Counted from the stretch's first letter, positions 48,138 through 57,074 are shown. The stretch is DNA of 64,000 nt from Microbacterium sp. SLBN-146 (GCF_006715145.1 NZ_VFMR01000001.1:3224001-3288000); one strand, 5' to 3'. Numbers and translations are program-made. The notes: generated from the letters alone by a model not told the origin.

Positions 48138-50111
48138 TCAGACGGCGCGCTCACGCGATCGGATGCCGTCCGCCCGCCGGATGAGGACATAGTCGTCGTG
48201 CTTCGCGACGAGTCCGTCTCCGGCGGTGCGGCCGCGGACTCGCCGCCACACCCAGGGAAGCGCGTCGCGTGTGAGCCACCCGCCCGAGACGGGAGTGTCG
48301 TCGTCGGCGTGGAGGGCGGCGTCGAGGCCGCCGAGGGCTTCCGCATCCGGGACCCCGAGGGCATCGGCGGCGCGGTACGCGAGGAAGCGGTGCCCGCGAG
48401 ACCGCAGATGCACTTTGTCATCGGCCCACATGTCGAGCTTCCCGATCGCCGGATGCGCTTCGAGATCAAGAAGGAAGGCTCGATGCGCGGCAGCGATCCG
48501 GCGGAGTTCAGAAGCGTAGATCGCGAAGCGCGTCGCGAAGATCCTCGCGGAAAGCCGATGGGGAAGGAACGGCGTCACGACGAGGACGTCGATGTCGCAC
48601 GCCCGCAAGCGACGGACGGATTCTTCGAACTCCGCGGCGAGCGCGACGGGATCCGCCCGACCAGCGACGAGATCGTTGGCGCCCATGAAGAGAGATACGA
48701 GGTCGGGCTTCAGCGCGAGGGCCCGCGGCACCTGGTCGCGTGTGAGGTCGCGGATGCGACGGCTCCGGACGGCGAGGTTCGCATAGCGCAGCTCCGCCCC
48801 CGCCGCGTCATCGTGGGCGAGAAGCTGCGCGAGCCGGTCCGCCCACCCGCGGTATGCCCCACCCGGCATTCGCGACGTGTCGCAGAGCCCCTCCGTCAGC
48901 GAATCGCCGAGGGCCACGTACTTCTCCCACCCCCTGCGCCTCGAGGATGCTGCGGCCACCGGCGCGGGCCGGGTCGCACCCCGCGCGAGCAGGGCGTCGT
49001 CGAGAGGACGCAGCAGACGGGCGTCTTCGTAGTGGGCGACGAGATCGCGACACAGCGACTCCCATGTGCGACCGGCGATCCCCTCGCGCGCGGCGGCCGC
49101 GAACGCCCGCCGCTTCGTCTGGTCTCCCGCGAGGTCGGCGACGCGCGCGCGGAGGTCGGCGACGTCCCCCGGCCGGTAGAGCCACCCGTCCACGCTCGAT
49201 CGCACGAGGTCCACGGGGCCCCCGGTGCCCGTCGCGACGACGGGGACGCCGCTGGCGAGCGCCTCCTGGATCGTCTGGCCGAAGGTCTCGCTCTCGCCCG
49301 GATGCACGAAGACATCGAAGCTCGCGAGGGCCTCGGCGAGCGCGTCGCCGGAGAGGTGCCCGAGGAAGACGGCACCGGGGAGGGTCTGCTCGAGGAGCGG
49401 CCGAGAAGGACCGTCGCCGACGATGACGAGGCGCACACCCGGCAGATCGTTGAGAGCGGCGAGGTCGGCGACCTGCTTCTCGGGCGCGAGTCGTCCGACG
49501 TACCCCACGACGACCTCGCCGGCCGCCGTCGCGGCCCGCCAGGCGTCGCTCCGCTTGGCGGGATGGAAGCGCTCCGCATCGACGCCGCGACCCCACCGGC
49601 GCAGCCTGTCGACGCCCATCGTCTCCAGCTGCTGCAGGGACGACGTCGACGGGGCGAGGGTCATCGTCGCCCTCCGGTGGAGGCGTGCGATGTGGCCTGC
49701 GACCAGCGAGGTCGCGTGCGGCAGCCCGTACTTCTCGGCGTAGGCCACGACGTCCGTCTGGTAGACGGCGACGGTGGGCACCCGCAGGAGATCGGCGGCC
49801 GCGAGCCCCTGCCACCCCAGGACGAAAGGCGAGGCGAGGTGGACGACATCGGGCCCGAACTCGCGCAAGACGGCCGCGAGACGTGCCGCTCGCGCGAAGA
49901 CGATGCGCACCTCGGGGTATGACGGGAGCGGAACGGAGCGCATGAGCTCCGCACGGGCGCCATGGAGATCCGCCGTCACCGGCCCGGACTTCGGCGCGAT
50001 CACGAGCGTCTCGTGGCCTGCTCGGTTGAGCTGGCGGAGGATGTGGAGGACGGATCCCGTCACACCGTTCATGTGAGGCAGGAAGGACTCGGCGAGCACC
50101 GCGACTCTCAT
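48138..50111 (-). CDS. GT4 glycosyltransferase fused to an SGNH hydrolase
   Basis: 657-residue bifunctional protein. Residues 1-375 are a GT4 (GT-B) glycosyltransferase with the N-terminal glycine loop NGVTGS and the donor-site E-x7-E motif at Glu275/Glu283; the closest look is to actinobacterial mannosyltransferases. After a short linker (about 376-395), residues 396-590 form an SGNH/GDSL hydrolase: Ser404 in GDSLTEG, Asn479 in MGANDL, and Asp565-x-x-His568 in DDKVHL. No signal peptide or membrane segment, so it should be cytoplasmic. It may build or edit an acylated glycolipid; that is inferred. Its stop abuts the regulator's stop. Confidence 0.85.
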   Translation of the reverse strand: MRVAVLAESFLPHMNGVTGSVLHILRQLNRAGHETLVIAPKSGPVTADLHGARAELMRSVPLPSYPEVRIVFARAARLAAVLREFGPDVVHLASPFVLGWQGLAAADLLRVPTVAVYQTDVVAYAEKYGLPHATSLVAGHIARLHRRATMTLAPSTSSLQQLETMGVDRLRRWGRGVDAERFHPAKRSDAWRAATAAGEVVVGYVGRLAPEKQVADLAALNDLPGVRLVIVGDGPSRPLLEQTLPGAVFLGHLSGDALAEALASFDVFVHPGESETFGQTIQEALASGVPVVATGTGGPVDLVRSSVDGWLYRPGDVADLRARVADLAGDQTKRRAFAAAAREGIAGRTWESLCRDLVAHYEDARLLRPLDDALLARGATRPAPVAAASSRRRGWEKYVALGDSLTEGLCDTSRMPGGAYRGWADRLAQLLAHDDAAGAELRYANLAVRSRRIRDLTRDQVPRALALKPDLVSLFMGANDLVAGRADPVALAAEFEESVRRLRACDIDVLVVTPFLPHRLSARIFATRFAIYASELRRIAAAHRAFLLDLEAHPAIGKLDMWADDKVHLRSRGHRFLAYRAADALGVPDAEALGGLDAALHADDDTPVSGGWLTRDALPWVWRRVRGRTAGDGLVAKHDDYVLIRRADGIRSRERAV

Positions 50112-50250
50112 GTTCCCAGGGTGGGCGACGGGAACCGCCCCTCCCGCGCAAATCACGCTCGCACGCACACTGTTCACCGGATGCTCGACGAGGCGTCACC
50201 CGACGTCTGCCGTTCCGTCGTCGTTCACCGCGGGAAGGTACGACGTCAGT

Positions 50251-51714
50251 GTGATCGACGACCTCCTCGCTCAGGCGGCGCACAGCGCGTGGGCCCTCCC
50301 GGCCATGTTCGCGCTGGTGCTCGGTGACGCGTTCCTCGTCGTGATCCCCGGCGAAGCCGCGGTGTCGGCATTCGGCGCGCTGGCCGTGACGGCGGGCTCA
50401 CCGCCACTGGCATCCGTCATCGGGCTCGCCGCTCTCGCCGCTTTCACGGGCGACGCCTGCTGCTTCCTCGTGGGGCGGACGGTCGGCCTCACCCGCTGGC
50501 GCTGGATGCGGACGACCCGCGTGCAAGCAGCCTTCGCGTGGGCCCGGGCACGCCTCCACCGCCGCACCGCCGTCGTCGTCTTCACTGCGCGGTTCATCCC
50601 GTTCGCACGACTCGCCGTCAATCTCGTCGCCGGCGCCTCCGGCGTCCGGCCGGGCCGCTATCTGGGCATCGTCGCGATCGCGGCGACCGCGTGGGCGGTG
50701 TACCAGGCCATCGTGGGCGCTGCTGTCGGCCTGATCCTCCCCGGCGGTCCGCTCGTCGCTGTCGTTGTCTCCGTCACGGTCGCGGTGGGACTCGGGCTGG
50801 CGATCGATGCGATCGTCGCGCGTATCGCCGCGCGCCGATCGCCCTCCATGACAGTGGAGCCCCCTGCGGTCTCCCGCACAGCACGAGAGGATGAGCGCAT
50901 GATGGATGATCAGACCGGGTACGACCCGCGGTTCCTCGAGCGGGAGGTTCCCCTCCCGCTCCCCTCGGACGAGCGCGAGACCCAGGTGCTCACCTACCCG
51001 AGGTTCACCGTCGCCCTCGACACGGCGCGGCGGTTCGCGGCGGTGACAGCCGTCAACATCGACGGCGAGTCGCTCCTGGACCTTCCCCGTGCCGGCGAGT
51101 GGGACTTCGATCCCCGCATCCCGACGACCGTGCAGGCGGGGAACGACGTGTACCGGAACAACGACCTCGACCGGGGCCATCTCGTACGCCGACGCGATCC
51201 CGGCTGGGGCGAACCGGCCGAGGCCCGCGCGGCGATGGAGGCGACGTTCTTCTACACGAACGCCGCTCCCCAGGCAGCGGGGTTCAACCAGTCGAAGGAG
51301 CTGTGGCTCGGACTCGAGGACCACGTCCTCGCCTACGCCGAGGCCAACGACCACCGGGTGAGCGTCTTCACCGCTCCCGTGCTGGAAGACGACGACCCGC
51401 CGTACCGCGGGATCCGTGTCCCCCGACGGTTCTGGAAGGTCGCGGCATGGAGCACGACGGATGCCGCAGGAGCCCCCGCGCTCGCATCCGCGGGGTTCGT
51501 CCTCGATCAGTCGGATCTCGTCGAGGCGGCGACCTCACGAGCCGTCGCGCCCCTGGGCGGCTTCCGCACGTTCCAGGTGCCCGTCGCCGACATCGCCGAC
51601 CTGGCGGCAGTCGACCTCGGTCCCCTCACCGACGGCGACACGCTGGTCGGAACGTCAGCGCGGGGAGGCTCCGTCTGGGTCCCGCTCGCCGCGCGCGACG
51701 ACATCACGCTCTGA
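50251..51714 (+). CDS. DedA-family membrane protein fused in frame to a NUC1-type DNA/RNA nuclease
   Basis: 487 residues with no stop between two usually separate proteins. Residues 1-200 are DedA/VTT: about five hydrophobic segments, the IPGEAAVSAFG motif and FTARFIPFARLAVNLVAGASG, typical of lipid scramblases. Residues 217-487 are a DNA/RNA non-specific endonuclease: catalytic DRGH at 307-310 (base His310), metal-binding Asn337 in FFYTNAAP, and FNQSKELWLGLEDH. Met217 (50899) has its own AGAGGA at 7-nt spacing, so the nuclease could also be made alone. GTG at 50251 gives the usual DedA N-terminus. Divergent from the glycosyltransferase fusion. Confidence 0.8.
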   Translation: MIDDLLAQAAHSAWALPAMFALVLGDAFLVVIPGEAAVSAFGALAVTAGSPPLASVIGLAALAAFTGDACCFLVGRTVGLTRWRWMRTTRVQAAFAWARARLHRRTAVVVFTARFIPFARLAVNLVAGASGVRPGRYLGIVAIAATAWAVYQAIVGAAVGLILPGGPLVAVVVSVTVAVGLGLAIDAIVARIAARRSPSMTVEPPAVSRTAREDERMMDDQTGYDPRFLEREVPLPLPSDERETQVLTYPRFTVALDTARRFAAVTAVNIDGESLLDLPRAGEWDFDPRIPTTVQAGNDVYRNNDLDRGHLVRRRDPGWGEPAEARAAMEATFFYTNAAPQAAGFNQSKELWLGLEDHVLAYAEANDHRVSVFTAPVLEDDDPPYRGIRVPRRFWKVAAWSTTDAAGAPALASAGFVLDQSDLVEAATSRAVAPLGGFRTFQVPVADIADLAAVDLGPLTDGDTLVGTSARGGSVWVPLAARDDITL

Positions 51715-51730
51715 ACCCCGTCGCACACGA

Positions 51731-51763
51731 CGAAGGGGGCCCCGCCGCAGCGGGACCCCTTCG
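51731..51763. terminator. Bidirectional terminator, nuclease / FMN reductase
   Basis: Stem CGAAGGGG/CCCCTTCG with an inner CCCG/CGGG stem and an imperfect centre, between convergent genes. Confidence 0.65.
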
Positions 51764-51779
51764 ATGTCGCTGATCGGGG

Positions 51780-52436
51780 TCACTCGCCCGACAGGCCACC
51801 CAGCAGATGTCCGAACGAGCGTCCCTCGCCCAGATAGTTCGCCGGATCGAAGGGATCGGTCGACGTCTCGGGGGCTCGCCGAGCAACGGCATCCGCCAGT
51901 TCACGGGCACCGCGATCGATGCGCGCGCCCAACGGCGCGACCGCATCGGCGGCCGCTCCCCAGTCGCTCGACGCGGCGAAGACTCCCGTCGACACCGGCT
52001 CCGCGTGAAGGTACGTGAACAGGGGCCGGATCGCGTAATCGATCGCGAGCGAGTGCCGTGCCGTTCCGGCGTTCGCTCCGAGAAGGACGGGCTTGCCCGT
52101 GAGCGCATCGGGATCGATCACGTCGATGAACGACTTGAACAGCCCCGAGTAACTCGTCGAGAAGATCGGCGTCACGGCGATCAACGCGTCCGCCGAGACA
52201 ACCGTGTTGATCATCGACTCGAGCGCCGCGGGGGCGAACCCCGTCAAGAGATTGTTCGTGATGTCGTGGGCATAGTCGCGCAGTTCGAACGTGTCGAAAG
52301 TCGCGACGATCTCACGATCGGCGAGCTCCTTCGCCGTCGCGGCCGCGAGCCGATCAGCCAGCATGCGGGTGGACGAAGGGTTGGACAGTCCCGCCGAAAC
52401 GACGGCGATGCGTCGCGGTGCCGTAGTCATCGTCAC
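51780..52436 (-). CDS. NADPH-dependent FMN reductase, CE1759 family
   Basis: 218-residue flavodoxin-fold reductase. The flavin-binding start is VVSAGLSNPSSTRMLAD, with TPIFSTSYSGLFKSFIDV and LGANAGTARHS as further marks. It most likely supplies reduced FMN to the monooxygenase encoded directly upstream, with which it overlaps by 4 nt (GTGA). GTG start; an ATG 6 nt later is possible. Confidence 0.88.
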   Translation of the reverse strand: MTMTTAPRRIAVVSAGLSNPSSTRMLADRLAAATAKELADREIVATFDTFELRDYAHDITNNLLTGFAPAALESMINTVVSADALIAVTPIFSTSYSGLFKSFIDVIDPDALTGKPVLLGANAGTARHSLAIDYAIRPLFTYLHAEPVSTGVFAASSDWGAAADAVAPLGARIDRGARELADAVARRAPETSTDPFDPANYLGEGRSFGHLLGGLSGE

Positions 52437-53698
52437 GCCCCCTGTCGGAGTGCAGCGGCGCCGAACGCAGAGCCGGCAGGAGCCGGCGCGTCCTGATAGG
52501 GAGATCCCGCGGTCAGGTTGTCGCCGCGGTTCGCACCGGGTCGAGCCTCGCGGGCCGGTCCGTCACCATAGGCCGCCGCGACGCGGGCCGCGTGGGTCGG
52601 CGCGTCGGGGACCTCGGCCGGACGGTTCTTCTGCAGCTCGCGACGCAGCACCGGCACGACGTCGGCACCCAGGATGTCGAGCTGCTCGAGGACGGTCTTC
52701 AGCGGGAGCCCCGCGTGGTCCACGAGGAACAACTGACGCTGGTAGTCGCCGTAGAGGTCGCGCATGCCCGCGTAGCGGTCGATGACCTGCTGCGGCGATC
52801 CGACCGTCAGCGGCGTCATCTCGCTGAAGTCCTCCATACTCGGGCCGTGCCCGTAGACGGGCGCGTTGTCGAAGTACGGACGGAACTCACGCACCGCGTC
52901 TTGCGAGTTCTTCGCCATGAACACCTGTCCACCGAGACCGACGATCGCCTGCTCGGGCGTGCCGTGACCGTAGTGAGCGTACCGCTGGCGGTACAGCGTG
53001 ATGAGGCGCTGATAGTGCTCGGCGGGCCAGAAGATGTTGTTCGCGAAGAAGCCGTCACCGTAGTAGGCGGCCTGCTCGGCGATCTCGGGGGTGCGGATCG
53101 AGCCGTGCCAGACGAACGGAGCGATTCCGTCGAGGGGCCGCGGAGTCGACGTGAAGCCCTGGAGAGGCGTGCGGAACTTCCCCTCCCAATCCACGACGTC
53201 TTCGCGCCACAGGCGGTGGAGGAGGTTGTAGTTCTCGATCGCGAGGGGAAGACCCTGACGGATGTCCTTGCCGAACCAGGGGTAGACAGGTCCGGTGTTG
53301 CCACGACCGAGCATGAGGTCGACGCGACCGCCGGCGAGATGCTGGAGCATCGCGAAGTCCTCGGCGATCTTGACCGGGTCGTTCGTCGTGATGAGAGTCG
53401 TCGCTGTCGACAGGACCAGGCGCTCGGTCTGGGCCGCGATGTACGCGAGGGTCGTCGTGGGGCTCGATGACCAGAAGGGCGGATTGTGGTGCTCGCCGAC
53501 CGCGTAGACGTCGAGACCGACTTCCTCGGCGTGCTTCGCGATCGTGACGGCGGCGCGGATCTTCTCCGCTTCGCTGGGCGTCTGCCCTGTGGTCGGGTCC
53601 TCGGTGATGTCGCTCACCGAGAAGATGCCGAACTGCATTCCCGTCCAGGGCGTGGTGTCGTTCACGATCTCTTCCGCTTCCTGGATGCCTTCCGGCAT
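52433..53698 (-). CDS. LLM class flavin-dependent oxidoreductase, CE1758 family
   Basis: 421 residues, bacterial-luciferase-like TIM barrel using reduced flavin. Markers are MQFGIFSVSDITEDPTTG near the N-terminus, the AVGEHHNPPF active-site segment and GRVDLMLGRGNTGPVYPWFG. The C-terminal 60 residues are Ala/Pro-rich. Pairs with the FMN reductase gene. The substrate is unknown. The ATG at 53698 lacks a good ribosome binding site; a GTG at 53665 is an alternative start. Confidence 0.87.
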   Translation of the reverse strand: MPEGIQEAEEIVNDTTPWTGMQFGIFSVSDITEDPTTGQTPSEAEKIRAAVTIAKHAEEVGLDVYAVGEHHNPPFWSSSPTTTLAYIAAQTERLVLSTATTLITTNDPVKIAEDFAMLQHLAGGRVDLMLGRGNTGPVYPWFGKDIRQGLPLAIENYNLLHRLWREDVVDWEGKFRTPLQGFTSTPRPLDGIAPFVWHGSIRTPEIAEQAAYYGDGFFANNIFWPAEHYQRLITLYRQRYAHYGHGTPEQAIVGLGGQVFMAKNSQDAVREFRPYFDNAPVYGHGPSMEDFSEMTPLTVGSPQQVIDRYAGMRDLYGDYQRQLFLVDHAGLPLKTVLEQLDILGADVVPVLRRELQKNRPAEVPDAPTHAARVAAAYGDGPAREARPGANRGDNLTAGSPYQDAPAPAGSAFGAAALRQGA

Positions 53699-53703
53699 CC
53701 ATT

Positions 53704-53722
53704 TCTATGCAAGTGAATGTAT
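53704..53722 (-). promoter_or_regulatory. Candidate operator/promoter of the CE1758-CE1759 pair
   Basis: Imperfect AT-rich palindrome ATGCAAGTGAATGTAT overlaps the -10-like TACATT just upstream of the LLM start, in otherwise GC-rich DNA. Placement suggests a repressor site; the regulator is not in view. Confidence 0.3.
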
Positions 53723-53766
53723 CCCATGAAACGCAGGGCGGCCCGGAGTATTCCCGGCCGCGCCGA

Positions 53767-54654
53767 TCATTCTCCTCCTCGCTCGAACATCCGGATCATG
53801 TCGCGGGCGAGTTGGTTCGGCGCCGTCTCGCACGGCGCATGGCCCGTCGGATAGACGGCGAGACGAGCGCCGATGCGCCGCGCCCACGACTCGTGCTGAG
53901 CCGTGGGCCACAGATCCTGTTCCCCGACCGCGATGAGAGCCGGGACGTCGATCGCCGCGAGCGCATCCGTGATGTCGGGCATCGTCATCATGAGGCCGAC
54001 GACGTCGTCGATGCATGCGCGGGACGTCACGGCCATCCGCTCGCGCACGAAAGCGATTCGCTGCGGCGGCGTGCGATTGAGGTTGTAGCGGATGCCCCAC
54101 AGGATGAGGCCCGCCGCACGGTGCGGCGGCATGTCGGAGATCAGGCCGATGTGCTTGACGCCGCGGAAGACCTGTCCCACGGCGGGCGGTGCGGACATCA
54201 GTGTCATGCTCGCGAACAGATCGGGTCGCCGCACGAGGGCGAGCTCGACCACCAGACCCGCGAAGCTGTAGCCCAGGACGTGCGCGGGCGTGCGCCCCGC
54301 CTCGAGCACCGCCACGAGATCGTCGACGAACAGGTCGTGGTCGAAGCGCTCACGCGCAGGATCGAGGTTCGCGGGCCCCGCACCGACCGACTCGTAGTGT
54401 CCCGCGATGTCGTAAGACTCCACGAGATAACCGGCGGCGGCGAGGACCGGCATGAGAAGGATGAAATCCTCCTTCGAACCCGCGACACCGGGCACGAGCA
54501 CGACGCGCGGCGCCGACGGATCGCCGAGCCGCACGCGGGCCAGTCGTCCGCTCGGAGCGATGAACTCATCGCGCCTGGTGCCGTCCGGAAAGACGTGCCA
54601 GTCGATGTCCCCGATCGCCCGATCGCTGTTCTGCGCCTCATCGATGGTGGTCAT
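53767..54654 (-). CDS. Alpha/beta fold hydrolase
   Basis: 295 residues. The catalytic triad is probably Ser130, Asp247 and His272. The nucleophile elbow reads G-Y-S-F-A, with Ala in place of the last Gly of G-x-S-x-G. The oxyanion stretch LVPGVAGSKEDF is present. Substrate unknown; no signal peptide. ATG with TAGTGT 10 nt upstream. Divergent from the acyltransferase. Confidence 0.83.
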   Translation of the reverse strand: MTTIDEAQNSDRAIGDIDWHVFPDGTRRDEFIAPSGRLARVRLGDPSAPRVVLVPGVAGSKEDFILLMPVLAAAGYLVESYDIAGHYESVGAGPANLDPARERFDHDLFVDDLVAVLEAGRTPAHVLGYSFAGLVVELALVRRPDLFASMTLMSAPPAVGQVFRGVKHIGLISDMPPHRAAGLILWGIRYNLNRTPPQRIAFVRERMAVTSRACIDDVVGLMMTMPDITDALAAIDVPALIAVGEQDLWPTAQHESWARRIGARLAVYPTGHAPCETAPNQLARDMIRMFERGGE

Positions 54655-54740
54655 GGCGCCGTCGACACTACCGCCGCACGCGCGCCGTTGCGCGAATCCC
54701 TCGCGGTGTCGCACGGTCGGGATATGGTGTGGATGCCGTC

Positions 54741-55901
54741 ATGACCGATACATCGACAGCGGCCGAGGCCGCAGCATCCCGATCCCCCGACGCACCCGCG
54801 CCAGGAGGCACACGGGGCGCGAAACGACGCGTGCCCTTCTGGGACAACGCGCGATTCGCGTGCATCGTGTTGGTCGTCCTCGGGCATGCCGTCCAACGGC
54901 TCACCTACGACTCCGACATCGCGCTCGGGCTCTACCTCGTGGTGTACGCGTTCCATATGCCGGCGTTCGCGATCATCTCCGGCTACTTCTCCAAGTCCGA
55001 CTCGCCCACGGCGCGCCAGATGGCGCGCGTCATCACCGACATCCTGGTGCCGTACGTCATCTTCGAGATGCTCTGGACCCTCACGAAGTGGCTCGTCGAA
55101 GGACAAGGCGACCCCAACCTCACTCAGCCGTCGTGGACCCTGTGGTTCCTGCTTGCGCTCGGGATCTTCCGGCTCGTGCTCCCCTACCTCGCGCTGCTGC
55201 GCTGGCCGCTCGCGTGGACGCTCGTGATCTCGATCGGCGCCGGATACCTCCCCAACGTCGGCTCGACGTTCTCACTGGCGCGCACGCTCGGGCTCCTGCC
55301 GTTCTTCGCACTCGGCTGGTGGCTGCACGAGCGCGACATCGTGAAGCGCTTCCGACTGCTGCGACCTCGAGCCTGGTGGTCGGTCTCGGCGGCCCTCGCC
55401 GTCTTCGTGTGCGCCGGCCTCACCGCGTGGTTCTTCATCGACGAGTGGCGTGCGATGAACCTTCGCGAATGGCTCTTCTATAACGAGAACTACTCGTCGC
55501 TCGGTGGCACGGAATGGTGGGCGGGCGGCGTTCGCCTGGCGCTCATGGGCGTCGCCATCCTGCTGTGCACCGCTTTCTTCCTCCTCGTGCCGCGAAAGAT
55601 GCGCTTCTGGACGCACTTCGGGCAGTACACGATGTACGTCTACCTTCTGCACTCCTTCGTTCTCTACCCCTTCCGTGAGACCGGCGTGCTGCGAGACGCG
55701 GAACCCACGTGGTTGTGGCTCCCGCTCGTCCTCGTGGGTTCCGTCCTGATCGCGCTGGGGCTCGCGACGAAGCCCGTCCGCACGGTCTTCCGTCCTCTCA
55801 TCGAGCCCCGTCCCGCGTGGCTCTTCGCCGACGCGTCGCTCGCGCGACGCGAAGGGCGACGCGCCGACCCCACCGGGTCGCGTCGTCCTCGATCCGGGTA
55901 A
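54741..55901 (+). CDS. Acyltransferase family 3 membrane protein
   Basis: 386 residues with about ten transmembrane segments, of the acyltransferase 3 (OatA/NodX) family. The first segment holds the conserved His in VLGHAVQ after the WDNARF start motif; no C-terminal SGNH domain. It likely acylates an envelope sugar or lipid. ATG at 54741 preferred; a GTG 12 nt earlier coincides with the end of the -10-like TATGGT and would leave no leader. Confidence 0.84.
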   Translation: MTDTSTAAEAAASRSPDAPAPGGTRGAKRRVPFWDNARFACIVLVVLGHAVQRLTYDSDIALGLYLVVYAFHMPAFAIISGYFSKSDSPTARQMARVITDILVPYVIFEMLWTLTKWLVEGQGDPNLTQPSWTLWFLLALGIFRLVLPYLALLRWPLAWTLVISIGAGYLPNVGSTFSLARTLGLLPFFALGWWLHERDIVKRFRLLRPRAWWSVSAALAVFVCAGLTAWFFIDEWRAMNLREWLFYNENYSSLGGTEWWAGGVRLALMGVAILLCTAFFLLVPRKMRFWTHFGQYTMYVYLLHSFVLYPFRETGVLRDAEPTWLWLPLVLVGSVLIALGLATKPVRTVFRPLIEPRPAWLFADASLARREGRRADPTGSRRPRSG

Positions 55902-55939
55902 GACACTGAAACATTTGCCCACGCGGCGAAACGCACACT

Positions 55940-55945
55940 TAGCAT
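55940..55945 (+). promoter_or_regulatory. -10 element of the oxygenase gene
   Basis: TAGCAT, 7 nt before the ATG at 55953. Confidence 0.6.
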
Positions 55946-55952
55946 CGTGTGC

Positions 55953-56969
55953 ATGACCGAGCTCAATCTCCCCGTCCTGGATCTCTCGGAACTCGACAGA
56001 GGGCCGGAATCAGCGGCACGTTTCCGCGATGACCTCCGCACCGCGACCCACGAAGTCGGGTTCTTCTACCTCACCGGCACCGGCATCCCCGCTGAGCTCG
56101 AAGCGCGGCTCCACCAAGCGGCGATCGACTTCTTCGCACTTCCGGAAGAGGACAAGCTCGCGATCGAGAACGTCAAGAGCCCGCACTTCCGCGGGTACAC
56201 GCGCGTCGGCGGGGAGCGCACGCAGGGCAAGGTCGATTGGCGGGAGCAGATCGACATCGGCCCCGAGCGCGATGCCGAGACCGACCCCGACGCCCCCGAC
56301 TTCGCCCGCCTCACGGGCCCGAATCTGTGGCCGGACGCCCAGCCCGAACTCCGAGAGATCGTCGACGAGTGGCAGGACTACCTGATCGGGATCGCTCGCA
56401 AGCTGCTGCGGGCGTGGGCACTCGCGCTGGGTGCCGACGAGAGCTACTTCGATCAGCACTTCGGTGAGCCGTCGACGCTCCTCAAGATCGTGAAGTATCC
56501 CGGGAAGGACGACCCGACGCCCCAGCAGGGCGTCGGCGCACACAAGGACTCGGGCGTCCTCACCCTGCTGTGGGTCGAGCCGGGCAAGGCCGGTCTCCAG
56601 GTGGAGAAGGACGGTGTGTGGGTCGATGCCCCCAACGTCCCGGGGGCGTTCATCGTGAACATCGGAGAGATGCTCGAGTACGCGACGCAGGGCTACCTGA
56701 TCGCAACCAACCACCGCGTCATCTCACCGAAGGCGCCGGCGAACCGCATCTCCGTGCCGTTCTTCTTCAACCCGGCACTCGACGCCAAGCTGCCTCTCAT
56801 CGAGCTTCCCGCAGAGCTCGCCGCGCACGCGCGCGGCGTGACGCAGGATCCGACGAATCCCATCCACTCGCTCTACGGCGAGAACGCGCTCAAGTCGCGC
56901 CTGCGCGCGCACCCCGACGTGGCCGCCATCCATCACCCTGACCTCGTCGCAGCGCGCGCCACGTCCTAG
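55953..56969 (+). CDS. 2-oxoglutarate/Fe(II)-dependent oxygenase, isopenicillin N synthase-like
   Basis: 338 residues. N-terminal DIOX_N region (about 5-120) and the double-stranded beta-helix core. Fe ligands His197, Asp199 (AHKDSG) and His254 (TNHRV); 2OG-binding Arg265 with Ser267 (NRIS). A complete active site, so it should be a working oxygenase; substrate unknown. ATG at 55953 is favoured by TAGCAT 7 nt upstream; a GTG 6 nt earlier is the alternative. Confidence 0.86.
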   Translation: MTELNLPVLDLSELDRGPESAARFRDDLRTATHEVGFFYLTGTGIPAELEARLHQAAIDFFALPEEDKLAIENVKSPHFRGYTRVGGERTQGKVDWREQIDIGPERDAETDPDAPDFARLTGPNLWPDAQPELREIVDEWQDYLIGIARKLLRAWALALGADESYFDQHFGEPSTLLKIVKYPGKDDPTPQQGVGAHKDSGVLTLLWVEPGKAGLQVEKDGVWVDAPNVPGAFIVNIGEMLEYATQGYLIATNHRVISPKAPANRISVPFFFNPALDAKLPLIELPAELAAHARGVTQDPTNPIHSLYGENALKSRLRAHPDVAAIHHPDLVAARATS

Positions 56970-56982
56970 CCGCCTTCCACCC

Positions 56983-57050
56983 CCGAGACCGGGGATCTCG
57001 CCGAGACACAGCGGCGTACCGCTTGGTGTCGGCGAGATCCCCGGTCTCGG
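56983..57050. repeat. 68-nt palindromic element with inner hairpin
   Basis: 22-nt arms (56983-57004 and 57029-57050) are exact complements beginning CCGAGACCGGGG. The centre has a second stem AGCGG/CCGCT with loop CGTA. It lies just after the oxygenase stop between convergent genes and may be a terminator or a dispersed REP-like element. Confidence 0.7.
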
Positions 57051-57074
57051 CGTGTGAGCGGCGGATGCATGACG

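Noticed and set aside
48138..51714. Phage-defence island built on the nuclease and glycosyltransferase fusions
   Set aside because: No restriction, toxin, reverse transcriptase or sensing ATPase genes beside them; the domains fit envelope or nutrient roles better.
53707..54744. Plus-strand frame opposite the alpha/beta hydrolase
   Set aside because: Antisense of a well-supported hydrolase; no conserved motif.
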